From the NCBI RefSeq assembly GCF_023091745.1, contig NC_068935.1, positions 21,993,775 through 22,057,774 of the forward strand: a DNA stretch of 64,000 nt, in the 5' to 3' direction. The notes under the pieces are model-generated. The model saw only the letters and a program-made list of their open reading frames with translations, had not been told where the DNA came from and searched no databases. Made by a program: the position numbers and the translations under genes. Positions 12,009 to 21,289 of this stretch are shown one piece after another (position 1 is the first letter of the stretch; every line of letters starts with the position of its first letter). This stretch comes from Budorcas taxicolor. Taxonomy: Eukaryota > Chordata > Mammalia > Artiodactyla > Bovidae.

Positions 12009-12546
12009 TGTTGTAGCCACCTGTTTCGGGAAACAAACCCACTCAGAAAGAGAATGCAGATAGTGGAGTGCAGTTTATTACACCAGCAGGCCCAAGGCAG
12101 AGTCTCCTCTTAGCTGAGGACCCTGACCAGTTTTTGTGAAAACTGTATATACCCTAAGTGTATGTGCCCAAACACACCTCCTCAAATTCTCTGAAACTAG
12201 TCTGAAGAAAAGAAAAGAAAGATACAATCAAAGTTAACCTGTGATTCTTATGCCTTAAACCTGTGATTCCTATGCCATAAGTGTAGGTAGTTAAGAGTGG
12301 ACAGTTATCAATAGGCTTGTGGTCATACCCCAATAAGCATAATAAAATGCACGATTCTATTCAGTTACACAGATAATTAGGGTATTCTTTTAGGCATGGA
12401 GAGCCCTGGGGCTCTTCCTTCCAGGGGCCTGGTTTTCTCGTTGGTATGTCATTTCCATAGATACTGGGCATATAGCACAAAGTCCACAGTCCGGCCCAAG
12501 ATGGAGTCCTGCTTTCAAGATAGAGCCTGTTCTGTTTCCTCCTTCA
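12009..12546 (-). mobile_element. Solo LTR, 538 bp, 4-bp target duplication
   Basis: Interrupts the BovB RT region exactly between two copies of ATGG (12,005-12,008 and 12,547-12,550). It has TG...CA ends. Read on the minus strand it contains a TATATAC motif (about 12,145-12,152) and an AATAAA signal (12,074-12,079) in the order expected of U3-R-U5. Uninterrupted BovB copies in this window have the empty site. The 4-bp duplication favours an ERV1 (gammaretrovirus-like) integrase. It resembles bovine LTR families, but I do not assign a name. No internal viral genes remain. Confidence 0.9.
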
Positions 12547-12831
12547 ATGGGACCAGATGCCATGATCTTAGTTTTTTGAATGTTGAGTTTTAAGACAATT
12601 TTTTCACTCTCCTCTTTCACATTCATCAAGAGGCTCTTCACTTCCTCTTCCATTTCTGCCATGAGTGTGGTGCCATCTGCATATCTGAGGTTATTGATAT
12701 TTCTCCCAGCAATCTTGATTCTACCTTGTGTTTCTTCCAGCCTGGCATGTCGCATGATGTACTCTGCATCTAAGTTAAATAAGTAGGGTGACAGTATACA
12801 ACCTTGATGTACTCCTTTCCCAATTTGGAAC

Positions 12832-13601
12832 TGAAAGGTTGTTGCTGAACTTCAAAAGATGCTGGGATTCTTGGCCTCTGGAGAGGAATTCAATCTGGGG
12901 CCAGAGACAAGGCTTGATTGCTCAGAGCTTTTGTGTAATAAAGTTTTATTAAAGTATAAAAGAGATAGAGAAAGCTTCTGACATAGACATCCGAAGAGGG
13001 CAGAAAGAATACCCCGCTGCTAGTCTTTAGCTGGATGTTATATAGCTACTAGCAGTCTGCTAATAAAGAAAGGAAATGTCTCAAAACCCAGAGAATGGCA
13101 CCAGGCCATCACCCACAAGATGCATTTTGAGATAATCTTGGCATTGGGTGAGTCATCCCGGGCCATAAAATGATTGACATGAATCTTGAAGAAAGGCAGA
13201 TTCCCATACAAATATAGTTTCATTAAAATAGATTAAGAGAAAAATGAGTATAACATACTGGTTTGTCAAGTAGGTTCTGAGCCTTTAGGGAGAACCAACT
13301 TGAAGACAGAGTCTGGGGTAAATACATAGTACATTAACATCAGTAAGACAAATATTTCCATAAGAAAAATGCATTGGTTAGCTCAAGGTTTGAGAAAAGT
13401 TAAGTTCAGATGGAACCAGATGTCATAATGGCAACACATAATTTTAAGAGAAACCTCTTTTTGAATTTGTATAGAGAAGGGGAAAAAAAAAGGTAACGCT
13501 AGTTTGTTTCTTCCTGCCACTTAAGAGAGAGAAAAAAATGACACTTGCAGCCTATTTCCTCCATTTGGAGACCACTGGCCTTCCTGCCTGTTACCCTCTC
13601 A
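12832..13601 (-). mobile_element. Solo LTR, 770 bp, 4-bp target duplication
   Basis: A second, different LTR in the same BovB, flanked by GAAC (12,828-12,831 and 13,602-13,605) with TG...CA ends. On the minus strand an AATAAA lies at 12,945-12,950, close to the 3' end as expected. No primer-binding site, gag, pol or env sequence is present, so it is a solo LTR left by recombination between the two LTRs of a provirus. The short frame at 13,038-13,223 is not a gene. Confidence 0.88.
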
Positions 13602-13714
13602 GAACCAGTCCCTTATTCCATGTCCAGTTCTAACTGTTGCTTCTTGACCTGTATACAGATTTCTCAGGAGACAGGTAAGGTGGTCTGGTATTCCCATCTG
13701 TTTAAGAATGTTCA

Positions 13715-13869
13715 GGGGACGACAGAGGATGAGATGGTTGGATGGCATCACTGACTCAATGGACATGAGTTTGAGTAAACTCTGGGAGTTGGTGATGGAC
13801 AAGGAGGCCTGGCATGTTGCAGTCCATGGGATCACGGAGAGTCAGAAAGGACTGAGCAACTGAACTGAA
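13715..13869 (+). mobile_element. BovB 3' end nested in BovB (opposite strand)
   Basis: About 155 bp of sense BovB 3' terminus (gacgacagaggatgagatgg ... actgagcaactgaactgaac) inserted in the antisense BovB. Host BovB sequence resumes at 'cagtttgttgtgatcc'. The target duplication is too short to read. Confidence 0.85.
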
Positions 13870-14119
13870 CAGTTTGTTGTGATCCACACAGTCAAAGGTT
13901 TTAACATAGTAAGTGAAGTAAAAATAGATGTTTTCCTGGAATTCTCTTGCCTTTTCTCTGATCCAACGGATATTACAATTTGATCTCTTATTCCTCTGCC
14001 TTTTCTAAATCCAGCTTGAACATCTGGAAGTTCTCAGTTCATGTACCGTTGAAGCCTAGCTTGGAGAATTTTGAGCATTACTTTGCTAGCATGTAAAATG
14101 AGTGAAATTGTGCACTAGT

Positions 14120-14331
14120 CAGAGGAACTGACTCATTGGAAAAGACCCTGATGCTTGGAAAGATTGAAAGCAGAAGGAGAAGGGGATGACAGAGGATGAG
14201 ATGGTTGGATAGCATCACCAATTCGATGAACATGAGTTTGAGCAAGCTCCTGGAGTTGGTACAGGGAGGCTTGGTGTGATGCAGTCCATGGGGTCACAAA
14301 AAGTCAGACACGTTGAGTGAGTGAACTGAAC
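14120..14331 (+). mobile_element. BovB 3' end nested in BovB (opposite strand)
   Basis: A 212-bp sense 3' end of BovB, starting 'cagaggaactgactcattgg' and ending 'gagtgaactgaac'. Its 11-bp target duplication tgtgca(c/g)tagt lies at 14,109-14,119 and 14,332-14,342 with one mismatch, and the sequence between matches the uninterrupted site in other copies. Confidence 0.9.
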
Positions 14332-15431
14332 TGTGCAGTAGTTTGAACACTCTTTGGCATTGCCTCTCTTTGGGATTGGAATGAAAACTGACCTTTTCCA
14401 GTCCTCTGGCCACTGCTGAGTTTTCCAAGTTTGCTGGCATATTGAGTGCAGCACTTTCACAGCATCATCTTTTAGGATTTGAAATAGCTCAGCTGGAATT
14501 CTATCACCTCCACTAGCTTTGTTTGTAGTGATGCTTCTAAGGTCCACTTGACTTTGCATTCCAGGATGTCTGGCTTTAGGTGAGTGATCACACTATCATG
14601 GTTGTCTGGGTCATTCAGATCTTTTTTTCTTCTAGTTCTTCTGTGTATTCTTGTCACCTATTAATATCTTCAGCTTCTGTTTGGCCCATACCGTTTCTCT
14701 CCTTTACTGTGTCCATCTTTGCATGAAATGTCCCCTTGGTATCTCTAATTTTCTTGAAGAGAGTCTTTCCCACTCTATTGTTTTCCTCTATTTCTTTACA
14801 TTGAACACTCAGGAAGGCTTTCTTATCTCTTCTTGCTATTCTTTAGAACTCTGCATTCAGATGGGTATATCTTTCCTTTTCTCCTTTGCCTTTCACTTCT
14901 CTCCTTTTCTCAGCTATTTGTAATGCCTCTTTAGACAACCATTTTGCCTTTTTGCATTTCTTTCTCTTGGGGATGGTCTTGATCACTGCCTCCTGTACAA
15001 TGTTACGAATCTCTGACCATAGTTCTTCAGGCACTCTATCAGATCTAATCCCTTGAACCTATTTGTCACTTCCACTGTATGATTGTAAGGGATTTGATTT
15101 AGGTCATGCCTGAATGGCCTAGCTGTTTATTCTACTTTCTTCAAATTAAGTCTGAATTCAGCAATAAGGAATCATGATCTGAGCCACAGTCAGCTCCTGG
15201 TCTTGTTTTTGCTGACTGTATAGAGCTTCTCCATCTTCATCTGCAAAGACTAACTAAACTGATTTTGGTATTGTCCGTCTGGTGATGTCTATGTGTAGTG
15301 TTGTCTCTTGTGTTGTTGGAAGAGGGTGTTTGCTATGACCACTGTGTTCTCTTGACAAAACTCTGTTAGCCTTTGCCCTGCTTAATTTTGTATGCCAAGG
15401 CCAGATTTTCCTGTTACTCCAGCTGTCTCTG

Positions 15432-15645
15432 GGCTTCCTTCATAGCTCAATTGGTAAAGAACGTGCCTGGAGTGCAGGAGACCTGGATTCGATTCCTGGA
15501 TCAGGAAGATCCCCTGGAGAAGGAAATGGCAACCCACTCCAGTATTCTTGCCTGGAGAATCCCATGGACAGAGGAGCCTGGCAGGCTACAGTCCATGGGG
15601 TTGCAAGAGTCAGACACGAATTAGTGACTAAACCACCACCACCAG
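15432..15645 (+). mobile_element. Bov-tA SINE
   Basis: Full tRNA-like head plus Bov-A body, ending in a short (ACC)n tail. It splits BovB between 'ttactccagctgtctc' and 'ccaggtatttcatgac', which together give an imperfect target duplication. Confidence 0.9.
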
Positions 15646-15698
15646 GTATTTCATGACTTCCTACTTTTGCATTCCAGTCCCCTATGATGAAAAGGACA

Positions 15699-15699
<1 letters not shown>

Positions 15700-15729
<30 letters not shown>
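15700..15729. repeat. (TG)n microsatellite inside BovB
   Basis: About fifteen TG units at a place where the other BovB copies have a short 'tttttTGTGTGTTAG' seed (for example near 19,542-19,556), so this microsatellite probably grew from the LINE's own sequence. Confidence 0.9.
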
Positions 15730-15731
<2 letters not shown>

Positions 15732-15734
15732 GCT

Positions 15735-16505
15735 CTAGAAAGTTACGTAGGTCTTCAAAGAGCCAGTCAATTCAGCTTCTTCGGCATTAGTGGTTGGGTC
15801 ATAGACTTGGATTGCTGTGATATTGAATAGTTTGCCTTGGAAACGAACAGAGATCATTCTGTCATCTTTGCAATTGCACTCAGTACTACATTTTGGACTC
15901 TTGTTGACTATAAGGGCTACTCCATTTCTTCTAAGGGATTCTTGGCCACTGTAGTCAATATAGTGATTATCTGAATTAAATTCTCCCTTTCCAGTCCATT
16001 TTAGTTTACTGATTCCTAAAATGTTGATGTTCACTGTTGCCATCTCCTGCTTGACCAATCTACCTTTATTCATGGACCTAACATTCCAGGTACCCACTCC
16101 AGTGTTCTTGCCTGGAGAATCTATGGGGTCACAAAAACTCGGATATGACTGAAGTGACGTAGTAGCAGCAGCAACATTCCAGGTTCCTATGTAATTTTGT
16201 TCTTCATGGAATCGGACTTTGCTTTCACCACCAGACACATCCACAACAGGGTGCTGTTTCCACTTTGGCTCAGCCTCTTCATTCCTACTGGAGCTATTTC
16301 TCTGCTCTTCTTCAGTAGCATATTGGGCACCTATCAACCTGGGAAGTTCCTCTTTCAGTGTTATATCATTTTTCCTTTTCATACTGTTCATGGGGTTTTC
16401 AAGGCAAGAATGCTGAAGTGGTTTGCCATTCCCTTCTCCAGTGGACCAAGTTTTGTAACAACTCTCCACTATGACCTGTCCATCTTGGGTGGCCCTACCT
16501 GGCAT
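15735..16505 (-). pseudogene. BovB endonuclease N-terminal remnant
   Basis: This is the longest open stretch (256 codons) in the old BovB. It reads the N-terminal apurinic-like endonuclease region: a 'GTWNVRSMN' segment, 'NGVALIVNKS' and 'FNITAIQVYDPT' are visible. In RTE elements this domain nicks the target for reverse transcription. An inserted Bov-A SINE (16,092-16,172) duplicates 'GTWN' by its target duplication while leaving the frame open by chance. The rest of the ORF, at lower coordinates, is broken by stops and insertions, so no functional protein is expected. Confidence 0.75.
16092..16172 (+). mobile_element. Partial Bov-A SINE
   Basis: An 81-bp Bov-A piece (cccactccagtgttcttgcc ... 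gtagcagcagc). A perfect 12-bp target duplication, aacattccaggt, is at 16,080-16,091 and 16,173-16,184, so it is a genuine short insertion. Confidence 0.92.
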
Positions 16506-16590
16506 GGCTCATAGTTTCATTGCACTGGACAAGGCTGTGATCTGTGTTATCAGTTTGGTTAGTTTTCTGTGATTGTAGTTTTCATGTTAA

Positions 16591-17093
16591 TATTTATTCA
16601 CAAGTTCCTGTTTGTAGTGGCCATTTTTTCCCCTCACCCTTCAGTCTCCTTTCTCTGTTTAAGGAGTTGTCCATCTTATGAAGCTTGGGGGTTGACAGGG
16701 TCAGCCAACCTCATGCATACTCCTGGAATTTACAGTTAAAAACTAGTGACAAGAAGGAACAAAGAATGAGAAAATAAACAGTGATTGTAACACTAGCAAC
16801 AATTTGTTTCCAGGGACAGTATCAAGGGTGGTACTTGTGCCAGTGCAAGTTTTGGTGGTCAGTGACAGCGAGAAGGATGTCCTCAGTACACAGGTCCCAT
16901 GGTATAATAGACTTGGCCTGTGATTTCAGCCACATTTTTGTTTATATTCTAAGCTTGTTGCTTCAACATCTTTTTATTTTTTTAATGATCCTATGAACTA
17001 CTAATTTTCTCTGGAAAATCTTTTTTGAATTAAATCAGCGAGTCAGTTTCTCTTGCTTTCTGCTCAGAACTCTAATTCATACAATGGTCATAA
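16591..17093. other. No recognised feature
   Basis: Sequence between two BovB copies. I see no known repeat or convincing coding signal. Confidence 0.35.
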
Positions 17094-17100
17094 AATGTCA

Positions 17101-19570
17101 GTTCAGTTCAGTTCAGTCGCTCAGTGGTGTCCGACTCTTTGTGACCCCATGAATCGCAGCACGCCAGGCCTCCCTGCCCATAACCATCTCCCAGAGTTCA
17201 CTCAGACTCACGTCCATTGAGCCCATGATACCATCCAGCCATCTCATCCTCGGTCGTCCCCTTCTCCTCCTGCCCACAATCCCTCCCAGCATCAGAGGCT
17301 TTTCCAATGAGTCAACTCTTCGCATGAGGTGGCCAAAACACTGGAGCTTCAGCTTTAGCATTATTCCTTCCAAAGAAATCCCACGGTTGATCTCCTTCAG
17401 AATGCACTGGTTGGATCTCCTTGCAGTCCAAGAGACTCTCAAGAGTCTCCTCCAACACCACAGTTCAAAAGCATCAATTCTTCAGCGCTCAGCCTTCTTC
17501 ACAGTCCAACTCTCACATCCATACATGACCACAGGAAAAACCATAGCCTTGACTAGACGAAACTTTGTCGGCAAAGTCGTGTCTCTGCTTTTGAATATGC
17601 TCTCTAGGTTGGTCATAACTTTTCTTCCAAGGAGTAAGCATCTTTTAATTTCATGGCTGCAGTCACCATCTCCAGTGATTTTGGAGCCCCCCAAAATAAA
17701 GTCTGACACTGTTTCCACTGTTTCCCCATCTATTTCCCATGAAGTGATGGGACCGGATGCCATGATCTTCGTTTTCTGAATGTTGAGCTCTAAGCCAACT
17801 TTTTCACTCTCCTCTTTCACTTTCATCAAGAGGCGTTTTAGCTCCTCTTCCCTTTCTGCCATAAGGGTGATGTCATCTGCATATCTGAGGTTATTGATAT
17901 TTCTCCCGGCAATCTTGATTCCAGCTTATGTTTCTTCCAGTCCAGCGTTTCTCATGATGTACTCTGCATATAAGTTAAATAAGCAGGATGACAATATACA
18001 GCCTTGACGTACTCCTTTTCCTATTTGGAACGAGTCTGTTGTTCCATGTCCAGTTCTAACTGTTGCTTCCTGACCTGCATACAGATTTCTCAAGAGGCAG
18101 GTCAGGTGGTCTGGTATTCCCATCTCTTTCAGAATTTTCCACAGTTTATTGTGATCCACACAGTCAAAGGCTTTGCCATAGTCAATACAGCAGAAATAGA
18201 TGTTTTTCTGGAACTCTCTTGCTTTTCCCACGATCCAGTGGATGTTGGCAATTTGATCTCTGGTTCCTCTGCCCTTTCTAAAACCAGCTTGAACATCAGG
18301 AAGTTCACGGTTCACGTATTGCTGAAGCCTGGCTTGGAGAATTTTGAGCATCACTTTACTAGCATGTGAGATGAGTGCAATTGTGCGGTAGTTTGAGCAT
18401 TCTTTGGCACTGCCTTTCTTTGGAATTGGAATGAAAACTGACCTTTTCCAGTCCTGTGGCCACTGCTGAGTTTTCCAAATTTGCTGGCATATTGAGTACA
18501 GCACTTTCACAGCATCATCTTTCAGGATTTGAAATAGCTCAACTGGTATTCCATCACCTCCACTAGCTTTGTTTGTAGTGATGCTTTCCAAGGCCCACTT
18601 GACTTCACATTCCAAGATGTCTCGTTCTAGATGAGTGATTACATCATCATGATTATCTGGGTCGTGAAGATCTTTTTTGTACAGTTCTTCCATGTATTCT
18701 TGCCACCTCTTCTTAATATCTTCTGCTTCTGTTAGGTCCAGACCATTTCTGTCCTTTATCGAGCCCATCTTTGCATAAAATGTTCCCTTGGTATCTCTAA
18801 TTTTCTTGAAGAGATCTCTAGTCTTTCCCATTCTGTTGTTTTCCTCTATTTCTTTGCATTGATCGCTGAAGAAGGCTTTCTTATCTTTTCTTGATATTCT
18901 TTGGAACTCTGCATTCAGATGGTTATATCTTTCCTTTTCTCCTTTGCTTTTTGCCTCTCTCCTTTTCACAGCTATTTGTAAGGCCTCTCCAGACAGCCAT
19001 TTTGCTCTTTTGCATTTCTTTTCCATGGGGATGGTCTTGATCTCTGTCTCCTGTACAATGTCACAAACCTCATTCCATAGTTCATCAGGCACTCTATCTA
19101 TCCGATCTAGACCCTTAAATCTACTTCTCACTTCCACTGTATAATCATAAGGGATTTGATTTAGGTCATACCTGAATGGTCTAGCGGTTTTCCCTACTTT
19201 CTTCAATTTACGTCTGAATTTGATAATAAGGAGTTCATGATCTGAGCCACAGTCAGCTCCTGGTCTTGTTTTTGTTGACTCTATAGAGCTTCTCCATCTT
19301 TGGCTGCAAAGAATATAATCAATCTGATTTTGGTGTTGATCATCTGGTGATGTCCATGTGTAGAGCCTTGTCTTGTGTTGTTGGAAGAGGGTGTTTGCTA
19401 TGGCCAGTGCATTTTCTTGGCAAAACTCTATTAGTCTTTGCCCTGCCTCATTCTGCATTCCAAGGCCAAATTTGCCTGTTACTCCAGGTGTTTCTTGACT
19501 TCCTACTTTTGCATTCCAGTCTCCTATAATGAAAAGGACATCTTTTTTGTGTGTTAGTTCTAGAAGACCT
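17101..19570 (-). mobile_element. BovB LINE, 5'-truncated, 2.5 kb
   Basis: Antisense BovB from the 3' terminal TTCAG repeats (17,101) to inside the endonuclease domain (19,570). A perfect 7-bp target duplication aatgtca is at 17,094-17,100 and 19,571-19,577. It looks close in sequence to the copy at 21,278-24,388, and most of its reading frame is still open. Confidence 0.95.
17110..19570 (-). pseudogene. BovB endonuclease/reverse transcriptase, truncated and stopped
   Basis: The frame is open from the truncation point (19,570) to a stop ending at 17,926, roughly 548 codons. It shows the end of the endonuclease domain (GDWNAKVGS, SDHELL), a basic linker, then RT motifs: FIPIPKKG, QAGFRKGRGTRDQ, motif A with the catalytic Asp (IDYGKAFDCVDH; Gly replaces the usual Ala) and motif B (KGVRQGCIL). 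A CAA-to-TAA change at 17,926-17,928 ends the frame just before the YADD catalytic box, which lies out of reach at about 17,876-17,887. Downstream pieces 17,482-17,862 and 17,113-17,442 continue the C-terminal region after further breaks. The N-terminal endonuclease half is missing, so no activity is expected. In BovB this protein performs target-primed reverse transcription in the nucleus. Confidence 0.9.
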
Positions 19571-19577
19571 AATGTCA

Positions 19578-19983
19578 AGGCCTAGAAGCAACCTGAATAC
19601 ATCTAATCTAGCCAGTCTGTGTCTGTTACATATGTGAAAATTGAGCCAATTATATAACATTTTATATTATACAGGCTTAAATGAGGCTTCATCTTAGAAT
19701 GTATACTAGAAAGTCCAGAGAGGAAGATAATGATTTTTACCTGAGGAGTTTTAAAAGTAATGGTGCTAAAAAGTCATTCCAGTTAATAACTCCAGATTGT
19801 TAAGAAAGCATACAATAATAACTTTCTTGGTTAAAATTTTATAAGAAAGATTGAAGTTTAAATTGCAATTTAATGGAGGAAAGTAATACATTTTATTGTT
19901 TTCTATTTTTATAGTCCATTCTCAATATCTTGTGTAAAGCATCTATGTTAGTTAATGGTCAGTGGTCATCACATGATGTCAGT
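19578..19983. other. No recognised feature
   Basis: AT-rich flank of the BovB insertion. Nothing identified. Confidence 0.35.
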
Positions 19984-19989
19984 TATTGG

Positions 19990-20045
19990 AATGTTTTCCA
20001 TAACATCTTACAGAAAAACCCCAATGAACTTTTTGGCCAACCCAA
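19990..20045. mobile_element. Mariner-derived terminal remnant
   Basis: 'tttccataacatcttacaga' followed by 'gaactttttggccaacccaa' and TA is one arm and the centre of the same palindromic mariner derivative found at 20,761-20,839. The other arm is missing or decayed. Confidence 0.75.
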
Positions 20046-20047
20046 TA

Positions 20048-20758
20048 GAAAGGTGAGAAATGTAGTGTTGAAGGTGGACAAAGGTACAAGAAATAACATC
20101 ATAGTAGTTAAAGTTTTAAAGTTTGGGTCCGATCAAAAAAAAATTTTTTTTAAATAACAAAAGAATTGATTTTGTGAGGAAAATTATGAGGCTTGAAAAA
20201 TATACAAAAATCTCAGCCCTAAAAATAAACCTTAGGTCTTATGTAAAGTAAGTTCCAGATGAATTGCAAATATTGTCTCATCTTTAATTTTTTCATTGAA
20301 CATAAACCTAATAGAAAATCCCATATGGTTTAGCTTCTCTCCATCTGCTTCATTTAAACTATTTAAATATTTTAAATATACTATTGATTTGGGGGATAGA
20401 GCTAATAACATTTTTATAGATGATAGATATTATACAAGGTATGTTTTTGAATGGGGCCTTGGTTTTGGGTCCAGAATTTTATTTGCAGGGAATCTATATC
20501 AATCTTCTTGGGAGATTTTTTTGTAGAAACATTTCTCATTATGTATAGATCAAGGATAATTGGAGAAAAAAATTATTCTTAGACTTTGCCATTGCAAGGA
20601 CATCTGGTGGTTTGTTAAACTGAATACTAGGTATCCGTCTTACACATTGTAGACAAACTCTTAGGGATTACTGGATCTTTATCTCAAGATACTTGTTTGA
20701 GAGAATCTTTGTGGCTTTTAAAATCCAAAGAAAAAGGTTTATACAGATTCAAGAATTT
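20048..20758. other. No recognised feature
   Basis: AT-rich. The frame at 20,296-20,526 has no known motif, and I do not call it. Confidence 0.35.
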
Positions 20759-20760
20759 TA

Positions 20761-20839
20761 ATGGGTTGGCCAAAAATCTCTTCAGGTTTTTCTGTAAGAT
20801 GTTATGGAAAACCTCAAACAAACGTTTTGGCCAATCCAA
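20761..20839. mobile_element. Palindromic mini-mariner (MITE-like), 79 bp
   Basis: Terminal inverted repeats of about 30 bp (atgggttggccaaaaa... and ...ttttggccaatccaat) flank the centre 'tctgtaagatgttatgg'. TA dinucleotides on both sides (20,759-20,760 and 20,840-20,841) are the Tc1/mariner target duplication. No transposase is encoded; it must have been moved in trans. It resembles bovine mariner-family terminal sequences. Confidence 0.85.
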
Positions 20840-20869
20840 TAGATATTAAGATGTATTGTGTTCTTTTGA

Positions 20870-21092
20870 GGGGTTTCCCTGGTTTAGGGGTTTCCCTCCT
20901 AATGCAGAAGATGCAGGTTTGATCCCTGGTCAGGAAGATCCCATGGGGAAGGAAATGGAAACCCACTTAAGTATTCTTGCCTAGGAAATCCCATGGACGG
21001 CAGAGTCTGGTAGATGATAGTCCATGGGGTCACAACGGGTCAGAAATGACTAAGTGCATGTACACACGCACACATGCACAGACACACATCTA
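20870..21092 (+). mobile_element. Diverged Bov-tA SINE with CA-rich tail
   Basis: 'tttccctcctaatgcagaag', 'gcaggtttgatccctgg' and 'gtattcttgcctaggaaatc' mark head and body. After 'gaaatgactaagtgcatg' the element passes into an imperfect (CA)n tail to about 21,092. Confidence 0.82.
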
Positions 21093-21194
21093 CTTACCCA
21101 GGAATTTTGAAAGGAGGAAACTTTCATGGGGTTTTCTGAGTGTATTGCTAGTAGGTGTTTCATATGGCTGACAATATGTTAATTCAAAATGGAT

Positions 21195-21277
21195 GTCTTT
21201 TTAAGTGGGTTTCTTACCAATCCAAAGCTTAGTGTCAGGCATTTATACTATGCTTGTTAACCCTAGGAGCTAGTATT
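21195..21277 (-). repeat. MIR remnant, left half
   Basis: 'gtgtcaggcatttatactat' then 'gttaaccctaggagctagta' match the complement of the 3' half of MIR. It continues after the BovB insertion at 25,361. The join across the insertion gives a normal MIR order, which independently supports the insertion limits. Confidence 0.65.
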
Positions 21278-21289
21278 CAGCTCAGTTCA

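Larger units (their letters stand above)
11143..16590 (-). mobile_element. Old near-complete BovB LINE, heavily nested
   Basis: Antisense BovB running from its 3' terminus (ttcagtcacttagtcg) through the RT and endonuclease regions to part of the 5' untranslated region (matches the other copies to about 16,590). Inserted into it are a SINE (11,439-11,652), two solo LTRs (12,009-12,546 and 12,832-13,601), two opposite-strand BovB 3' ends (13,715-13,869 and 14,120-14,331) and two more SINEs (15,432-15,645 and 16,092-16,172). It is visibly more diverged than the copies at 17.1, 21.3 and 57.6 kb, consistent with being the oldest platform here. Confidence 0.88.

Noticed and set aside
12005..13605. 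The two LTRs as the ends of one provirus with BovB as its interior
   Set aside because: The LTRs differ in length and sequence. Each has its own 4-bp duplication, and the DNA between them is the host BovB.
20296..20526. A 76-codon open frame in AT-rich DNA
   Set aside because: No recognisable domain, no splice or promoter context, and codon content follows base composition.
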